Below are positions 20,727 to 31,239 of a stretch of DNA of 64,000 bases, piece after piece. Source of the stretch: Vibrio cidicii (GTDB taxonomy: Bacteria > Pseudomonadota > Gammaproteobacteria > Enterobacterales > Vibrionaceae); contig NZ_CP046804.1 of NCBI RefSeq assembly GCF_009763805.1, forward strand, positions 806,001 to 870,000, read 5' to 3'. The notes beneath the pieces are model-generated. The model saw only the letters and a program-made list of their open reading frames with translations. It had not been told where the DNA came from and made no database searches. Position numbers and translations under genes: made by a program. The first letter of the stretch is position 1. Every line of letters begins with the position of its first letter.

Positions 20727-21315
20727 ATGCAAAGAATGGAAAAACAGTTGGCGCTGCTGATGGAGTTAGACAAGCTCAAATCGGTTTTGCGCCGCACACG
20801 GGTGAAAAGCGCGGATAAGCGGTTAGAAAACAGCGCCGAACACAGCTGGCATGTTGCGCTAATGGCATTGCTGTTTGCAGAAACACGCTAATGAGCCAGT
20901 GGACATCAGTCGCGTGGTAAAAATGTTGCTGCTGCATGATGTGGTGGAGATTGATGCGGGCGACACCTTTGTTTATGATGCCGCAGCTTCAGAGCAGCAA
21001 GCAGAAAAAGAGTTGGTTGCGGCGCAGCGTCTTTTTGGCATGCTGCCTGACGATCAGCGCGATGAGCTCTCAGCGTTGTGGCATGAGTTTGAAGAGGCGC
21101 AAAGTGCCGACGCCAAATTTGCCAAAGCGTTGGATAGGCTGATTCCCATGTTGCTCAATTTTCATAATCAAGGGCAGAGTTGGCGTGAACATAGCGTTAC
21201 ACGCGAGCAAGCCCTGACGATTAACCGGAAAATTGAGCTTGGTTCTCACGCTTTATGGGAAAAAGCGCAAGAAATTATTGAACAAGCGACCCAAAACGGG
21301 TGGTTAAAAGCGTAA
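20727..21315 (+). CDS. HD-domain hydrolase, YfbR/HDDC2-like (frameshifted in this sequence)
   Basis: About 195 residues when repaired. HD metal ligands are visible as SAEHSWHVALMA (first His), LLLHDVVEIDAGDTF (HD pair) and a distal KALDRLIPMLLNF (Asp). This pattern is that of the HD_3 family, whose known members are 5'-deoxynucleotidases. The frame stops at LLFAETR; removing one A from GAAAC at 20880-20884 gives LLFAEHANEPVDISRVVK. The ATG at 20727 lies two bases after the acetyltransferase stop. Function as a deoxynucleotidase is inferred from family only. Confidence 0.85.
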
Positions 21316-21324
21316 GGAAGATGA

Positions 21325-21798
21325 ATGTCTTATTTAGCTTTGGATGAATACCAAAGGAAATGGATTTTTACTCACCAGTCGATGCCAGTGCCGCAAGACG
21401 AGCTGATGCATATCCGACCAATGAGTCAGGCAAGAGCGGCACAATTTTGGAAAGAGAATATCAGCCCGCAAAGCCCGGACGCTGAGCGTCTTAGTAGCCA
21501 AGATTGGCCAATGAAAGCCAGCAACTGGCGAGAGGAAATTGATTGGATGGCAGCTTGGGAAGCGGATGATCCTCAATTACCTGATGCTATTTTGCAGCAT
21601 ATCGATTGGCAAGATGATGTTACCGTCTATTTTTGTTATGAGAAGTACAACATTATTGAGACTAAGTGGAGTACTTTCCGCAAACATTGGAAGAATTTTC
21701 TTTTTTACGACGATGGCCCAATTTTGCTCGGGCGACGCCGAAACCAAGCGCTGTGGTTTTCGACTGATGGAACGGTCAAACTGGGTGAGCGCAAATAG
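21325..21798 (+). CDS. DUF2947-family protein
   Basis: A 157-residue soluble protein rich in Trp (about 11 residues) and acidic residues, matching the DUF2947 family common in Vibrio. It starts nine bases after the HD hydrolase stop with an AAGGAAGATGA ribosome binding site, so it ends the tyrR operon. A strong terminator follows. Function unknown. Confidence 0.85.
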   Translation: MSYLALDEYQRKWIFTHQSMPVPQDELMHIRPMSQARAAQFWKENISPQSPDAERLSSQDWPMKASNWREEIDWMAAWEADDPQLPDAILQHIDWQDDVTVYFCYEKYNIIETKWSTFRKHWKNFLFYDDGPILLGRRRNQALWFSTDGTVKLGERK

Positions 21799-21810
21799 AC
21801 TTCATAGGAG

Positions 21811-21839
21811 AAAGCAGTGTGAAAACGCTGCTTTTTTTA
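21811..21839 (+). terminator. Terminator after DUF2947 gene
   Basis: AAAGCAGTG and CGCTGCTTT pair (one G-T) around a TGAAAA loop, followed by a run of seven T's. Confidence 0.9.
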
Positions 21840-22008
21840 TGCAGATAGTGAGCACTGACACATATGTAACAAGTTTTTAGCAAGGATTTGTTATTCATTG
21901 ATCTAACCCCAAAAACCTCGAGTCAGAAAAAGGCGATAATTCAACTTCGGTCCTGATAGAGTTTAAACTCTAGCGGTGGTTGTCGAATCTCAGGAAGAGA
22001 AGTTGTTT

Positions 22009-23428
22009 ATGCGTCAATATCTTAAGTACATTATTCCGATCCTCATTCCGGCGATTATTTTGCTTTTGCCACTCTCCGCTTTCCCCTTTGAAGGCATGAC
22101 GTTGGTGCAACAGCGCGTCATTGCCATCTTCCTGTTAGCGGCTCTATGTTGGGTATTTGAGCCGATCCCTATTTACGCCACCTCGGTTGTGATCATCGTG
22201 TTAGAACTGTTGTTGGTCTCGAACAAAGGCTTGTACCTGTTTCGAGTGGGAGAAGGGAGCGCTCAGTTTGGTAAGCTACTCTCCTACAACGAGATCATGG
22301 CGACTTTTGCCAGCCCGATCATCATGTTGTTTTTAGGTGGCTTCTTCTTAGCGATGGCGGCAACCAAATACCGTTTAGACGTCAACCTCGCTCGGGTGCT
22401 GCTCAAGCCTTTTGGTCAAGATCCTAAGTTCGTGATGCTAGGGCTTATGTTGATCACCGCTATTTTCTCGATGTTTATGTCAAACACCGCCACAACAGCC
22501 ATGATGCTTTCCATCTTAACGCCGGTCATCGCCGTGTTTGGGCCCAAAGATCCGGGGCGGATTGCGTTTGCGCTGTGCATTCCGGTCGCCGCCAACATCG
22601 GTGGCATCGGTACCCCGATTGGAACACCACCTAACGCCATCGCCTTGAAATACTTAGTTGGCGATAACCTGATCACTTTTGGGGAGTGGATGATGTTTGG
22701 CGTCCCTTTTGTGGTGATTATGATGGCGTTAGCTTGGCTTTTGATCAGCCGATTGTTTCCGGCAGAAATGCCAAAAATCGAGTTATCGATCAAAGGTAAG
22801 TTTCTGAAAACGCCGAAAGCGATTGTGGTTTACGTGACTTTTGGCCTAACCATTTTACTCTGGCTGATGGGCTCTGCGCATGGTATGAACTCATACACAG
22901 TCGCGCTTATCCCTGTCGCTATTTTCTCTATCACAGGCATTATCAACAAAGAAGATCTGAAAAAGATCTCTTGGGATGTGCTCTGGTTAGTTTCGGGTGG
23001 TATCGCCCTTGGCCTTGCATTGGACAAAACTGGCCTTGCTGCGCTGGTGGTGCAGAGCATTCCGTTTGACCTGTTTCTCACCCTTGGTAGTGCTGTTTGG
23101 CGCGGCTTTCCTTTGTCTTGCGATGGCGAACTTTATGTCGCACACCGCCACGGCCAACTTACTGATGCCGATTATGGCGGCGCTTGGCACGTCGATGGCA
23201 TCACTCAATGAACTCGGCGGCGAAGTGACTTTAATTTTGGTAGTGACTTTCGCGGCATCTCTGGGGATGTCTTTGCCAATCAGTACACCACCAAACGCGC
23301 TGGCACATGCGACAGGCAATGTGCAGAGCAATCAAATGGCTAAAGTCGGTGTGATACTCGGAGTTGTCGGGGTATTGCTCAGCTTTGTCATGGTTTGGGT
23401 ACTCCACGCAGTCGGACACATTGGTTAA
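22009..23428 (+). CDS. SLC13/DASS-family anion transporter (frameshifted in this sequence)
   Basis: Sodium-coupled di/tricarboxylate or sulfate transporter, about 472 residues, with roughly 11 hydrophobic helices. The two SNT-type substrate motifs are FMSNTATTAMML and FMSHTATANLLMP, each followed by a proline-rich loop (GTPIGTPPNAIA and LPISTPPNALAHATG). The frame breaks at PFDLF; deleting one T from GTTTC at 23073-23077 gives PFDLFSPLVVLFGAAFLC. ATG 22009 is preferred over GTG 21976 because AGGAAGAGAAG precedes it. The histidine kinase starts three bases after its stop, suggesting that transport and signalling are coupled. Substrate unknown; C4-dicarboxylate is plausible. Confidence 0.88.
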
Positions 23429-23431
23429 GCG

Positions 23432-24790
23432 ATGTACATGACAAAGCTTGAAGCCTTAGTTGAACGCTATTTCACCGATCCGCTACGTCAGGTAACTGTG
23501 GGGGCTGGGTCGGTGATCATTATGCAAAATGGCCATAATGACCGCCTCTATCTGGTTAAGTCAGGTGAACTGGAAGGGTTTTACACTGAGCTAGGTGAAA
23601 ATAAGCAGACGCGGATATTCTCTGCCTCTCCCGGTGCGTTTATTGGCGTGCACAGTTTTTTCTCAGGGACGTGGACGGCTTCCTCAACGGTGATCGCAAA
23701 GACAGACGCGACCTTGGCGTGGATTGACCGGCGCACAACGGCCATCGACAGCGAGCAGCATGGCCCGTTAACCAGCCAATTTATGCCTGTGATTGTCAAT
23801 GAGTTGTCACGCAGGCAAAGACGATTGACACAAGAGGCCGTGGCTAAAGAGAAAGCCTTGCAGCGGCTGCATATGGCAGAGCAAATGACCACCTTAGGCC
23901 AGTTGGCGGCAGGTCTTGCTCATGAGCTAAACAACGCGATTGGCGTGGTTAGCAGTAAGTCGCAGCGCCTTGAAAGCATCATCATGCAATTACTGCAAGA
24001 ACTGCATCCCGAGGCGAGCCAGTTTTTTGATTTTGGCTTATTACAGGGACAAAGTGTCCCCACCAGTGAGGCGAGAAACTGCGCCAAGCTGCTAGAGCAA
24101 ACATACTCGATTGAGCGCAATCAGGCTAAGGCGCTCGCCAAAGCGCTGCCTTATGGCATGCTGAACGCCCATTGGTTAAACAACCCCGACGAGGCCATCC
24201 GTTACTGGAGCATTGGCTGCGATTTGCATGATCTGCGTTTGGCTTCGCGTCATGCGGTGGGCATTGTCAAATCGGTGAAACAGCTTGGCCGTACCGATGC
24301 CGATCGCATCACCAAAGTGAATGTGAATGATACAGTTAACCAGGCATTGGCGCTGTTGCAAAGTGAGTTACGTCGTGTGGATGTTCGTCTGCGCCCATCC
24401 AATGTCGACACAATTTGGGCCTCCGATACAGAATTGGTGCAAGTGTGGGTCAACATCATCAAAAATGCCTGTGACGCTATGGCGATGACGCCAGAGCCTG
24501 CGCTTGACATCCGTGTACGCCAGGATGGCAACAAGATTTTGGTGACAATTGCAAACAACGGCCCCGAGTTGGATGAAGCGACTCGGCGCAAAATTTTTCA
24601 GCCGAATTTCACCACGAAGAAAGGTGGACTGTCGTTTGGTTTGGGCCTAGGGCTGGCAATTGTGCGGCGAATTGTGACTGGGTTAGGTGGGTCGATTGCG
24701 GTAAAAAGTAACCAAGAAGCGACCATTTTCAGAGTGAAACTGCCAGTGGAGGGAAATCATGGAGAAACTGAATCTCATTTGCGTGGATGA
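23432..24790 (+). CDS. Cyclic-nucleotide-binding-domain histidine kinase
   Basis: A 452-residue soluble sensor kinase. Residues about 10-130 form a CRP-like cyclic nucleotide-binding (cNMP) fold (ITMQNGHNDRLYLVKSGELEGF). A coiled coil leads to the H-box LGQLAAGLAHELNNAIG with the phospho-acceptor His164. The ATPase domain has the N-box VWVNIIKNACDAM and glycine boxes TIANNGPELDE and GLSFGLGLGLAIVRR. There is no membrane segment, so the adjacent SLC13 transporter may provide the membrane input. Its end overlaps the response regulator start by 32 bases. Ligand of the N-terminal domain unknown. Confidence 0.9.
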   Translation: MYMTKLEALVERYFTDPLRQVTVGAGSVIIMQNGHNDRLYLVKSGELEGFYTELGENKQTRIFSASPGAFIGVHSFFSGTWTASSTVIAKTDATLAWIDRRTTAIDSEQHGPLTSQFMPVIVNELSRRQRRLTQEAVAKEKALQRLHMAEQMTTLGQLAAGLAHELNNAIGVVSSKSQRLESIIMQLLQELHPEASQFFDFGLLQGQSVPTSEARNCAKLLEQTYSIERNQAKALAKALPYGMLNAHWLNNPDEAIRYWSIGCDLHDLRLASRHAVGIVKSVKQLGRTDADRITKVNVNDTVNQALALLQSELRRVDVRLRPSNVDTIWASDTELVQVWVNIIKNACDAMAMTPEPALDIRVRQDGNKILVTIANNGPELDEATRRKIFQPNFTTKKGGLSFGLGLGLAIVRRIVTGLGGSIAVKSNQEATIFRVKLPVEGNHGETESHLRG

Positions 24791-25235
24791 TCAGCGTGAG
24801 GTATTAAATGCCGTGTCGCAAGATTTAGAAACGCTGTCGGCTTGGTTGAATATTGAAGAGTGTGAATCGGGAAGCGAAGCGTTGGATCTGATTGATGAGT
24901 TGGATGCCGATGGCGAGTTTGTTGCCGTAGTGATTTCTGATCACGTGATGCCCGGTATGACAGGCGTAGAACTGCTACGGGAAATGCACGGTGATGTGCG
25001 CTTTCGGCAGACAAAAAAAATATTGCTCACCGGGCAAGCAACTCATAGCGACACCATTGCTGCTATCAATTCCGCTGGGATTGTGCGCTACTTTGAAAAG
25101 CCGTGGCAAAAAGCGGATTTGGTCAACTGTGTGCGCACGTTAGTCACTGAGTTTATTTTTGACCAAGGTTTGGATTACAGCGCTTGGCAGGAAGAACTCG
25201 ATCAAGCAGTGGTGTTGCAGCGCTTGCACCAATGA
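24759..25235 (+). CDS. Response regulator receiver protein
   Basis: A 158-residue receiver with acidic pocket CVDDQ (Asp10, Asp11), phospho-acceptor Asp61 in VVISDHVMPGMTG, Thr in LLTGQA and Lys in YFEKPWQ. After residue 125 there is only a short helix (FDQGLDYSAWQEELDQAV), with no DNA-binding or enzyme domain. It overlaps the kinase gene, so the pair is coupled. The output may be a protein interaction or another phosphorelay. It converges with the diguanylate cyclase gene, two bases away. Confidence 0.9.
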   Translation: MEKLNLICVDDQREVLNAVSQDLETLSAWLNIEECESGSEALDLIDELDADGEFVAVVISDHVMPGMTGVELLREMHGDVRFRQTKKILLTGQATHSDTIAAINSAGIVRYFEKPWQKADLVNCVRTLVTEFIFDQGLDYSAWQEELDQAVVLQRLHQ

Positions 25236-25236
25236 A

Positions 25237-26557
25237 TTAGGTCGCTGGTTGAATATTATTGCGTCCGGCATGCTTTGCTTCATAAAGTTTACTGTCTGCC
25301 AAACGCAATGATTCTTCCAGTGAGCCGTTTAGCAAGCAAAAACCACCGGAAATGGTGACATTTGGTGCTTGGTTGGCTTGCGCAATATCGGTGCGAATAC
25401 GTTCTAAGACAACCCGTGCATCTTCCGCAGTATTGGTCTGAATCAGCAGGAGAAACTCCTCTCCGCCAATGCGAAATGCATAGTCGCTTACTCGGATACG
25501 GCTTTTGATCACGTTGGCGACGCGACGTATCACCTGATCGCCGATGTCATGCCCGTAGCGATCATTAATCAACTTAAAGTGGTCAATATCCAACATGCCG
25601 ACAAAGTAGCGGCTGCTTGACGTAATTTTCTTTTCTATTTCCAGCAGATAGTGACGATTGTGCAGCCCTGACAGAGCGTCTAAATAGGTGATCTTTTTCA
25701 GTTCTGATTTGTCTTTGCGTAGCCGATACAAGTAGTAAGACACGCCAAGTGTTAAGGTGACAAGCAGCAAAAACAGATAGAAATATTTGGGGAGTAGATC
25801 CTCACTACGAACGACTTTCAACAGCAAGTTTTCCTTACCATTTAATACACCGATATTTTGATAGACCACAGTAAAGTCGTCATACTCCACGGTACCGGAA
25901 TGTTTGCGAGTGCGATTGAGCTCTTGCTGCAAAAGCGGGTGGGTATCCTCCAAATAGCTGTAGGAGGGAATGCCCAAATAGGAACTGGAATAGACAAAGC
26001 CATCCAAACCAAGCAGTAGCATGTCTTTTTGATCGACACTAGCGAATAGATTGAGATTGACAGTCAGAAACGAGATAGCCCTGTAAAATACCGTCGGCGT
26101 AGATGGGGGCAAATTCGAGAAAATGGCCTTGTTCTGCTTCAAGTAAAGTCTGCACTTGGGACTGATTGAGGTTACTGGTATAGAACCGATTGTAAGCAAG
26201 AATACGATCGTAATAGCGATAGTCTGGCTCTGGGATTTTGCTCACCACTTGCATAGCAACCACCAGATCTTGCTCACTGAGTAGGTGCTGAGCCAAGTCA
26301 TCAAACAGTTTAGGATAGATTGCATATTGTTTCACCACTTCGCTGTAGCGAAGCGAAAGGTAACTGGATACCAACTGCTTACGTAAGATTAATGTTTCCG
26401 CGGTTTCGCCAAGTTGACTCGACAAGCTCTGCAACTTTTCTTGTTTGATGTAGTTCATTGGCGTGTTAAAGAGAAAAATCACCGCCACCATGAGTAGCAG
26501 GCTTCTGAATTCAACCGTCGCTTTAGAAGGGGAGACCCCTGAATAATAGAGAACCAT
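25237..26557 (-). CDS. Membrane diguanylate cyclase, GGEEF (frameshifted in this sequence)
   Basis: About 439 residues when repaired. Helix 1 is near residues 15-32, a periplasmic sensor domain runs to about 265, and helix 2 (YFYLFLLLVTLTLGVSYYLY) leads to a GGDEF domain. The active site is GGEEF, with an inhibitory RxxD site five residues before it (RVSD). It should make cyclic-di-GMP. The frame breaks after DGILQGYLV; removing one A from GAAAC at 26067-26071 (plus strand) joins LTVNLNLFASVDQKDM. The sensory ligand is unknown. Confidence 0.88.
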
Positions 26558-26685
26558 AATGCCTGTGGACCAAGTATAACAGGGTCATAGTATCTGCCTA
26601 AAAAAACGCCAGCCAGACACGTTGAATTAAGTTTTTATGACAAGAGGGAAAAGTTAGATTGAGCTCACGGCTCATTTATAACGTC

Positions 26686-28399
26686 TTAGTCGACAGGTAT
26701 CGGGGCGAGCGTGTAGCGGCTGGCAGAGGCAATCGATAGAGGTTTGGAGAACCAATATCCTTGCAGATAGGTCGCGCCCATCTTGCGAAAGGTTTTGTAC
26801 ATTTCTGGCGTTTCGATCCCTTCAATCACCACATCGATTTTGTTTTTCTGGCATAGGTTGATTAAAAAGGCCAAATACTGTTTTGAATCACTGTTAGTGA
26901 CCGTTTCGCCATGCCATTGACTTGTCGATTTTGATTTGGCTCATTGGTAAGTCAAAGAAGGTGTTGAGCGAGCTGTACCCAGAGCCAAAATCGTCGAGTG
27001 AGAGATTAAACCCTAATTCTGCCAGCTGCTTTAGCTGTTCGATGGCCAAAAGATTGTTATCGAGGATCAGTGTTTCAGTCAGTTCGATGACTAAGTTTTT
27101 AGGCGCGATTTGATATTCGCTGACAATCTCGTGCACCCGGCTTGGAAAATTGCTGTTGAGCAGTTGCAGCACGGAAACATTGACGTTAACTCGAGTATTG
27201 CGCTGATGGCGTTGATTGTAATCGCGAATGAATTCGCAAGCTTTGCGCAAGACAAAGTAACCAAGGTCGACAATGAGCCCCTTGTTTTCCGCAACCGGAA
27301 TAAACTCGTCTGGGTATATTTCGCCAAATTCTTCGCTGCGCCAGCGAACCAAACTTTCAAAACTGGCGACGTCTAAACTATTGGCACAGACAATCGGTTG
27401 AAACTTAACCGCCAAAGATTGCGACTCAATCGCCGCTTTAAGTCCTTGCTCTATATAGAAAAAGCGATCCACCACTTGTTGGGTGGTTGCGCTGTAAACC
27501 GCAATACGATTGGCTTTTTTCTTGCTGGCAAACTGGCTGGTGCGGGTGGCTTTGCGCAGGATCTCTTCGGCACTGAGAGCGGCGTTTAATTTGGGATAAA
27601 TTCCCATACTGATGCCACAGCCAAGCAATTGCCCTTGCTCCATAACCGCATCGTGATAACGCGCTTTGATCTTCTCGCAGATATTGGTGAGTTGTCGATC
27701 GGTAAAATTGCCTTCTATCATGATGGCAAAGTCATCATCGCTGACCCGATAAAGCTTGCTGACTTGTCCGGGAAGATGGCTTACCGCAGTGAGCATACTG
27801 TGCACTACGTGATTGAGAATTTCGGTACCGTAGTGGCTTAAGTACGATTTGATCTCTTCAATTTGTATGTAGATCAAAGAATAGGGAAGAGTGGTTGCCC
27901 GAGAAAACTCGTCAATGTCCAGCAATAAACGGCTGCGATTGGCCATGCCTGAAGCATTATCATGAAAGGCCACTTGATGGATGTAACTTTCCATCAACTT
28001 GCGCTCTGAGATGTCTTTATGGCTACCAACCATAAAACTGCCATGTTCAGAGTGACGAGTTACCGCTGTGCCTTCAATCCAAACGTATTGGCCATTGGGC
28101 TTACGCACACGATATTCTGTCGTTACACGTGAATCGACCGATTCTAGATGCTCATCCACTTTGGATGAAAGGCGAGCTCTATCTAGCGGGTGAACGATCT
28201 CGAGCCAAGCCCCGAGTTCAATCACGCCAACGCTGATCCCGAATTGCTCGTAAAATTGATGATTGTAAAACACCATCACGCCTTGTTCGTCCATATGGAA
28301 TAGACCTTCACTAAATACATCAAAAATATGCATAAAGCGTCGTTCAAGAATATGATCAAAATCATCGCTGATTTTGTCTGGAGTTGGTGTTATATCCAT
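26686..28399 (-). CDS. PAS-GGDEF-EAL protein with degenerate GGDEF (frameshifted in this sequence)
   Basis: About 570 residues, soluble. PAS/PAC about 25-145 (RVRKPNGQYVWIEGTAV). The GGDEF domain (150-300) has SDDDF instead of GGDEF, so cyclase activity is unlikely. The EAL domain (about 315-565) reads FESLVRW at the signature but keeps NVNVSVLQ, ELTETL, LDDFGSGYSS, IKIDKS, VIEGIET and LQGYWFSKP, so phosphodiesterase activity is likely. The frame stops at DKSMAWRNGH; removing one T from GTTTC at 26903-26907 gives AWRTVTNSDSKQYLAFLINL and the end of the domain. Located beside a cyclase gene on the same strand. Confidence 0.88.
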
Positions 28400-28689
28400 A
28401 ATTTGAGTACTGCTCAGTCTGATCTCTCGTTAGGACAGAAAAAGGCATTCAATCTCGTTTAGTATTGATTTAATTACACTAAAGCTGCGCTGACTACTAG
28501 TGAATTTTTTATAAATTGTGTAAAAGCGCACGAGGTGATGAAAGAGCCATCAAGAGGATGATTATAAATAGAGTATTTAGCCTATTCAATTCATGTTAAC
28601 GATTAATGACGAATGTACGGCTAATTTAAATAGATGGCAGGTTATCTATGACTTTATTATCAATATAATTGAAATTTACTCGCTGAATT

Positions 28690-29566
28690 TTAAATTGTCA
28701 GTGCAAACCACAACAGTGCAGGCAAACTAAACAGACTGAAAAAGTTACCAAACAACACAATGGAAGCCACTTTATCGGGCTCAATATGAAACCGCTCTGC
28801 AAATAAGTAGTTCATTACTGCTGCAGGCAGCATAGTAAACAGAACCATCATTTGCATTTGTAGGGCTGGTAGCGGAACAACATAGTAGATAATCAAGAAA
28901 GCGATGAGGCCTGTGAGCAAAGACTGCAATGTGGCAATAACGCCGACTTTGAGCCCGTCAAGCTTAAGATTGACCATTTGTGCACCGAGTGACAGTAGCA
29001 TAACTGGAACGGCCGCTTGCCCGAGTAAGGCGGAGGCTTCGAGCAGTGGCTGCCAGACGATCACACCGCTCAGATTACACGTGACCGCAGCAAAAGCGGC
29101 GATAAATACTGGCATTCGGAAAATGTGCAGCAGGGAAACTGCCTTTACTTAAGAGCGCCAGTCCAAGGCTAATGTGGATGCATGCCGACATCACAAACAG
29201 CAGTACGGCACTGGATTGAGCCGCCGCGCCAAAAGTGTAGCTAAACAGTGGGATGGCTAGATTGCCACTGTTACGAAACATATGCGGTGGTGCCCAGGTT
29301 TTAAAAGGTAAGTGGTAAAAGCGGCACACAGGGATCATCACTAAGCCTGGAACCAAAACGGCGATGACGGACGCATAAATTAGTGGCAGTTGGTTTGCAT
29401 CCAGAGGCATGGTTGCTAGTGAAGAGAAGACTAAAGCGGGCAGGAAAACATCCATATTAATGCGGTTGATCGGCTTAAAGTCCGGTTTTAGAAAGTGACC
29501 AACGGCAAAGCCCGCGCCTGCTAAAGCGAACACGGGAAAGAGGATGCTAAAAACTTTGACAAGCAT
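28690..29566 (-). CDS. AEC (auxin efflux carrier) family transporter (frameshifted in this sequence)
   Basis: About 291 residues with roughly ten membrane helices. FRNSGNLAIPLFSYTFG is the crossover motif typical of AEC proteins, and the C-terminal half has LLEASALLGQAAVPVMLLSLG. The frame breaks at SKGSF; removing one A from GAAAC at 29135-29139 (plus strand) continues as LLHIFRMPVFIAAF. The start is placed at ATG 29566 (MLVKVFSILFPV), because the 34 residues upstream are polar and unlike the family. Substrate unknown; family members move malate, malonate or auxin-like acids. Confidence 0.8.
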
Positions 29567-29906
29567 TAAAGGTTCTCGAATCGGTATTTTTACCAAGCTA
29601 ACAGCCCGAATACTGTTCGTCATGCAAAAAAGTAAAAAAACATGATGTAAAACCACGATTAATTGCACTATTTATTTGTGGTTATTTTTTCTGTACATTT
29701 ACGTTGCTACTATTTACCCATTTCAATTAGTTGATTATATCCACTTCAAAATCTCTTCTCGCTGAGGTTGCAAAACTCTTGTTTATTTGTAAGCTCAAAA
29801 TAAACAACTCAGAACTGGCAACGACTATTCTATTTTTCCTCCTTAACTTTCGCTTGATTTTGGCAGCAGAAGTGGGAGTTAGACAGTAGCGAGAATCGCC
29901 TTAACT
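29567..29906. other. Intergenic region between divergent genes
   Basis: About 340 AT-rich bases between the minus-strand AEC transporter and the plus-strand HD-GYP gene. It should hold both promoters. A minus-strand frame extends 34 codons into it from the transporter. I see no RNA gene or clear operator. Confidence 0.5.
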
Positions 29907-31113
29907 ATGCAGTACAATCCTGAAAATTCAGTCAAAATCGACATCGCCAATTTAAGTATTGGGATGTTTGTTACCGCGATTCAAAACAGTGAAAAAGTGA
30001 ATCTAGCGCATCCTGGTCGGGTGCAGTCGCAAACAGCGATTGCTCGCTTGTTCGAAAGTGGCGTAAAGTTTGTCTGGGTCGATAAAAGCTTATCGGCGCG
30101 TAATTGTGTCATCACACCATCCATTGAAAGGCGCCAAGAGCCGCCCGAAGAAGAACCTGTCGCCTCTATTCCCGCTCGAAACTCGTCATGGGCGAGATTC
30201 AAGACAGAAGAAAGCCAAAAAGCTCATTGCAGAGGCAAAGGGCTTAGCACAAAAACTGCTGAATCAGACTTTCGAAGGTAAAGTCATTCTCGTCGATGAG
30301 ATTGACGATTGGGCAGAGGAGATGATCGAATCGGCTTTGGTTGATTCTGACGCGTTGCACTGCGTTTCAGCGCTACGGCAAAAGGATTCCTATTTGCTTG
30401 AACACTCTGTCAATGTTGCTTGCCTTCTGGTTACTTTTGGCAAGCATTTAGGTCTTGATCGTGACACTCTCAAACAAATGGCGATTGGCGGGATTATTCA
30501 CGATATCGGCAAAATTAAAGTCGATGATGCTATTTTGCACAAGCCTGGAAAATTGACGCCAGAAGAGTTTGAACACATGAAATTGCATCAAGTGTTTGCG
30601 GAAGAGATCATCGTGCACGTTGAGGGACTGAGTGACATCAGCCGCGATGTTTGCTTAATGCACCATGAGAAACTGGATGGTAAAGGCTATCCGAAAGGGC
30701 TTAAAGGTGATGAGATTCCGATGCATGGTCGAATGAGTTGCATTGTTGATATCTATGATGCGCTTACTGCCGATCGCTGTTACAAGCAAGGCATGAGCTC
30801 GGCGGAGGCATTTAAGATCATTCTCAGTTTGACGCCATTTCATCTCGACGCTGACCTTGTATACAAATTCATTAACTGTATCGGTATCTATCCGGTAGGC
30901 TCGATTGTGGAGCTAAGTGATGGTCGTGTTGGCATCGTTTGGAGTTCTAATGCGACTCAGCCACTTAAACCTGAAGTGAAATGTTTCTACTCGCGCAAAT
31001 ACAAACGTTATGTGGATGTTGCGATGGTGGATATTAAAAACAGTACACTCAAGATTGAAAGGGCAGTCGCTCCTTCTTCGTTAGAAGTGGACGCAAAGCC
31101 CTTTTATGACTGA
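29907..31113 (+). CDS. HD-GYP cyclic-di-GMP phosphodiesterase with DUF3391 (frameshifted in this sequence)
   Basis: About 401 residues when repaired. N-terminal DUF3391 (KIDIANLSIGMFVTAI, with VWVDKSLSA), then an HD-GYP domain: EHSVNVACL, GGIIHDIGKIKVDDAILHKP, HHEKLDGKGYPKGLKGDEIP and DIYDALTADRCYKQG. These contain the HD pair and the intact GYP loop, so hydrolysis of cyclic-di-GMP is expected. The frame breaks at SIPAR; removing one A from GAAAC at 30178-30182 gives PARTRHGRDSRQKKAKKLI. Cytoplasmic; the partner sensed by DUF3391 is unknown. Confidence 0.9.
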
Positions 31114-31239
31114 GTTCCGATACAAGTAATAAAGCTTAAGTGGGATCAATTCATTAAATAGTTGAATATGGGTCAAATCATACGCTAAATGTTTGGCCTA
31201 CACTCGCCACAGAATCATATTAAAAGACGATGAGTTTGT

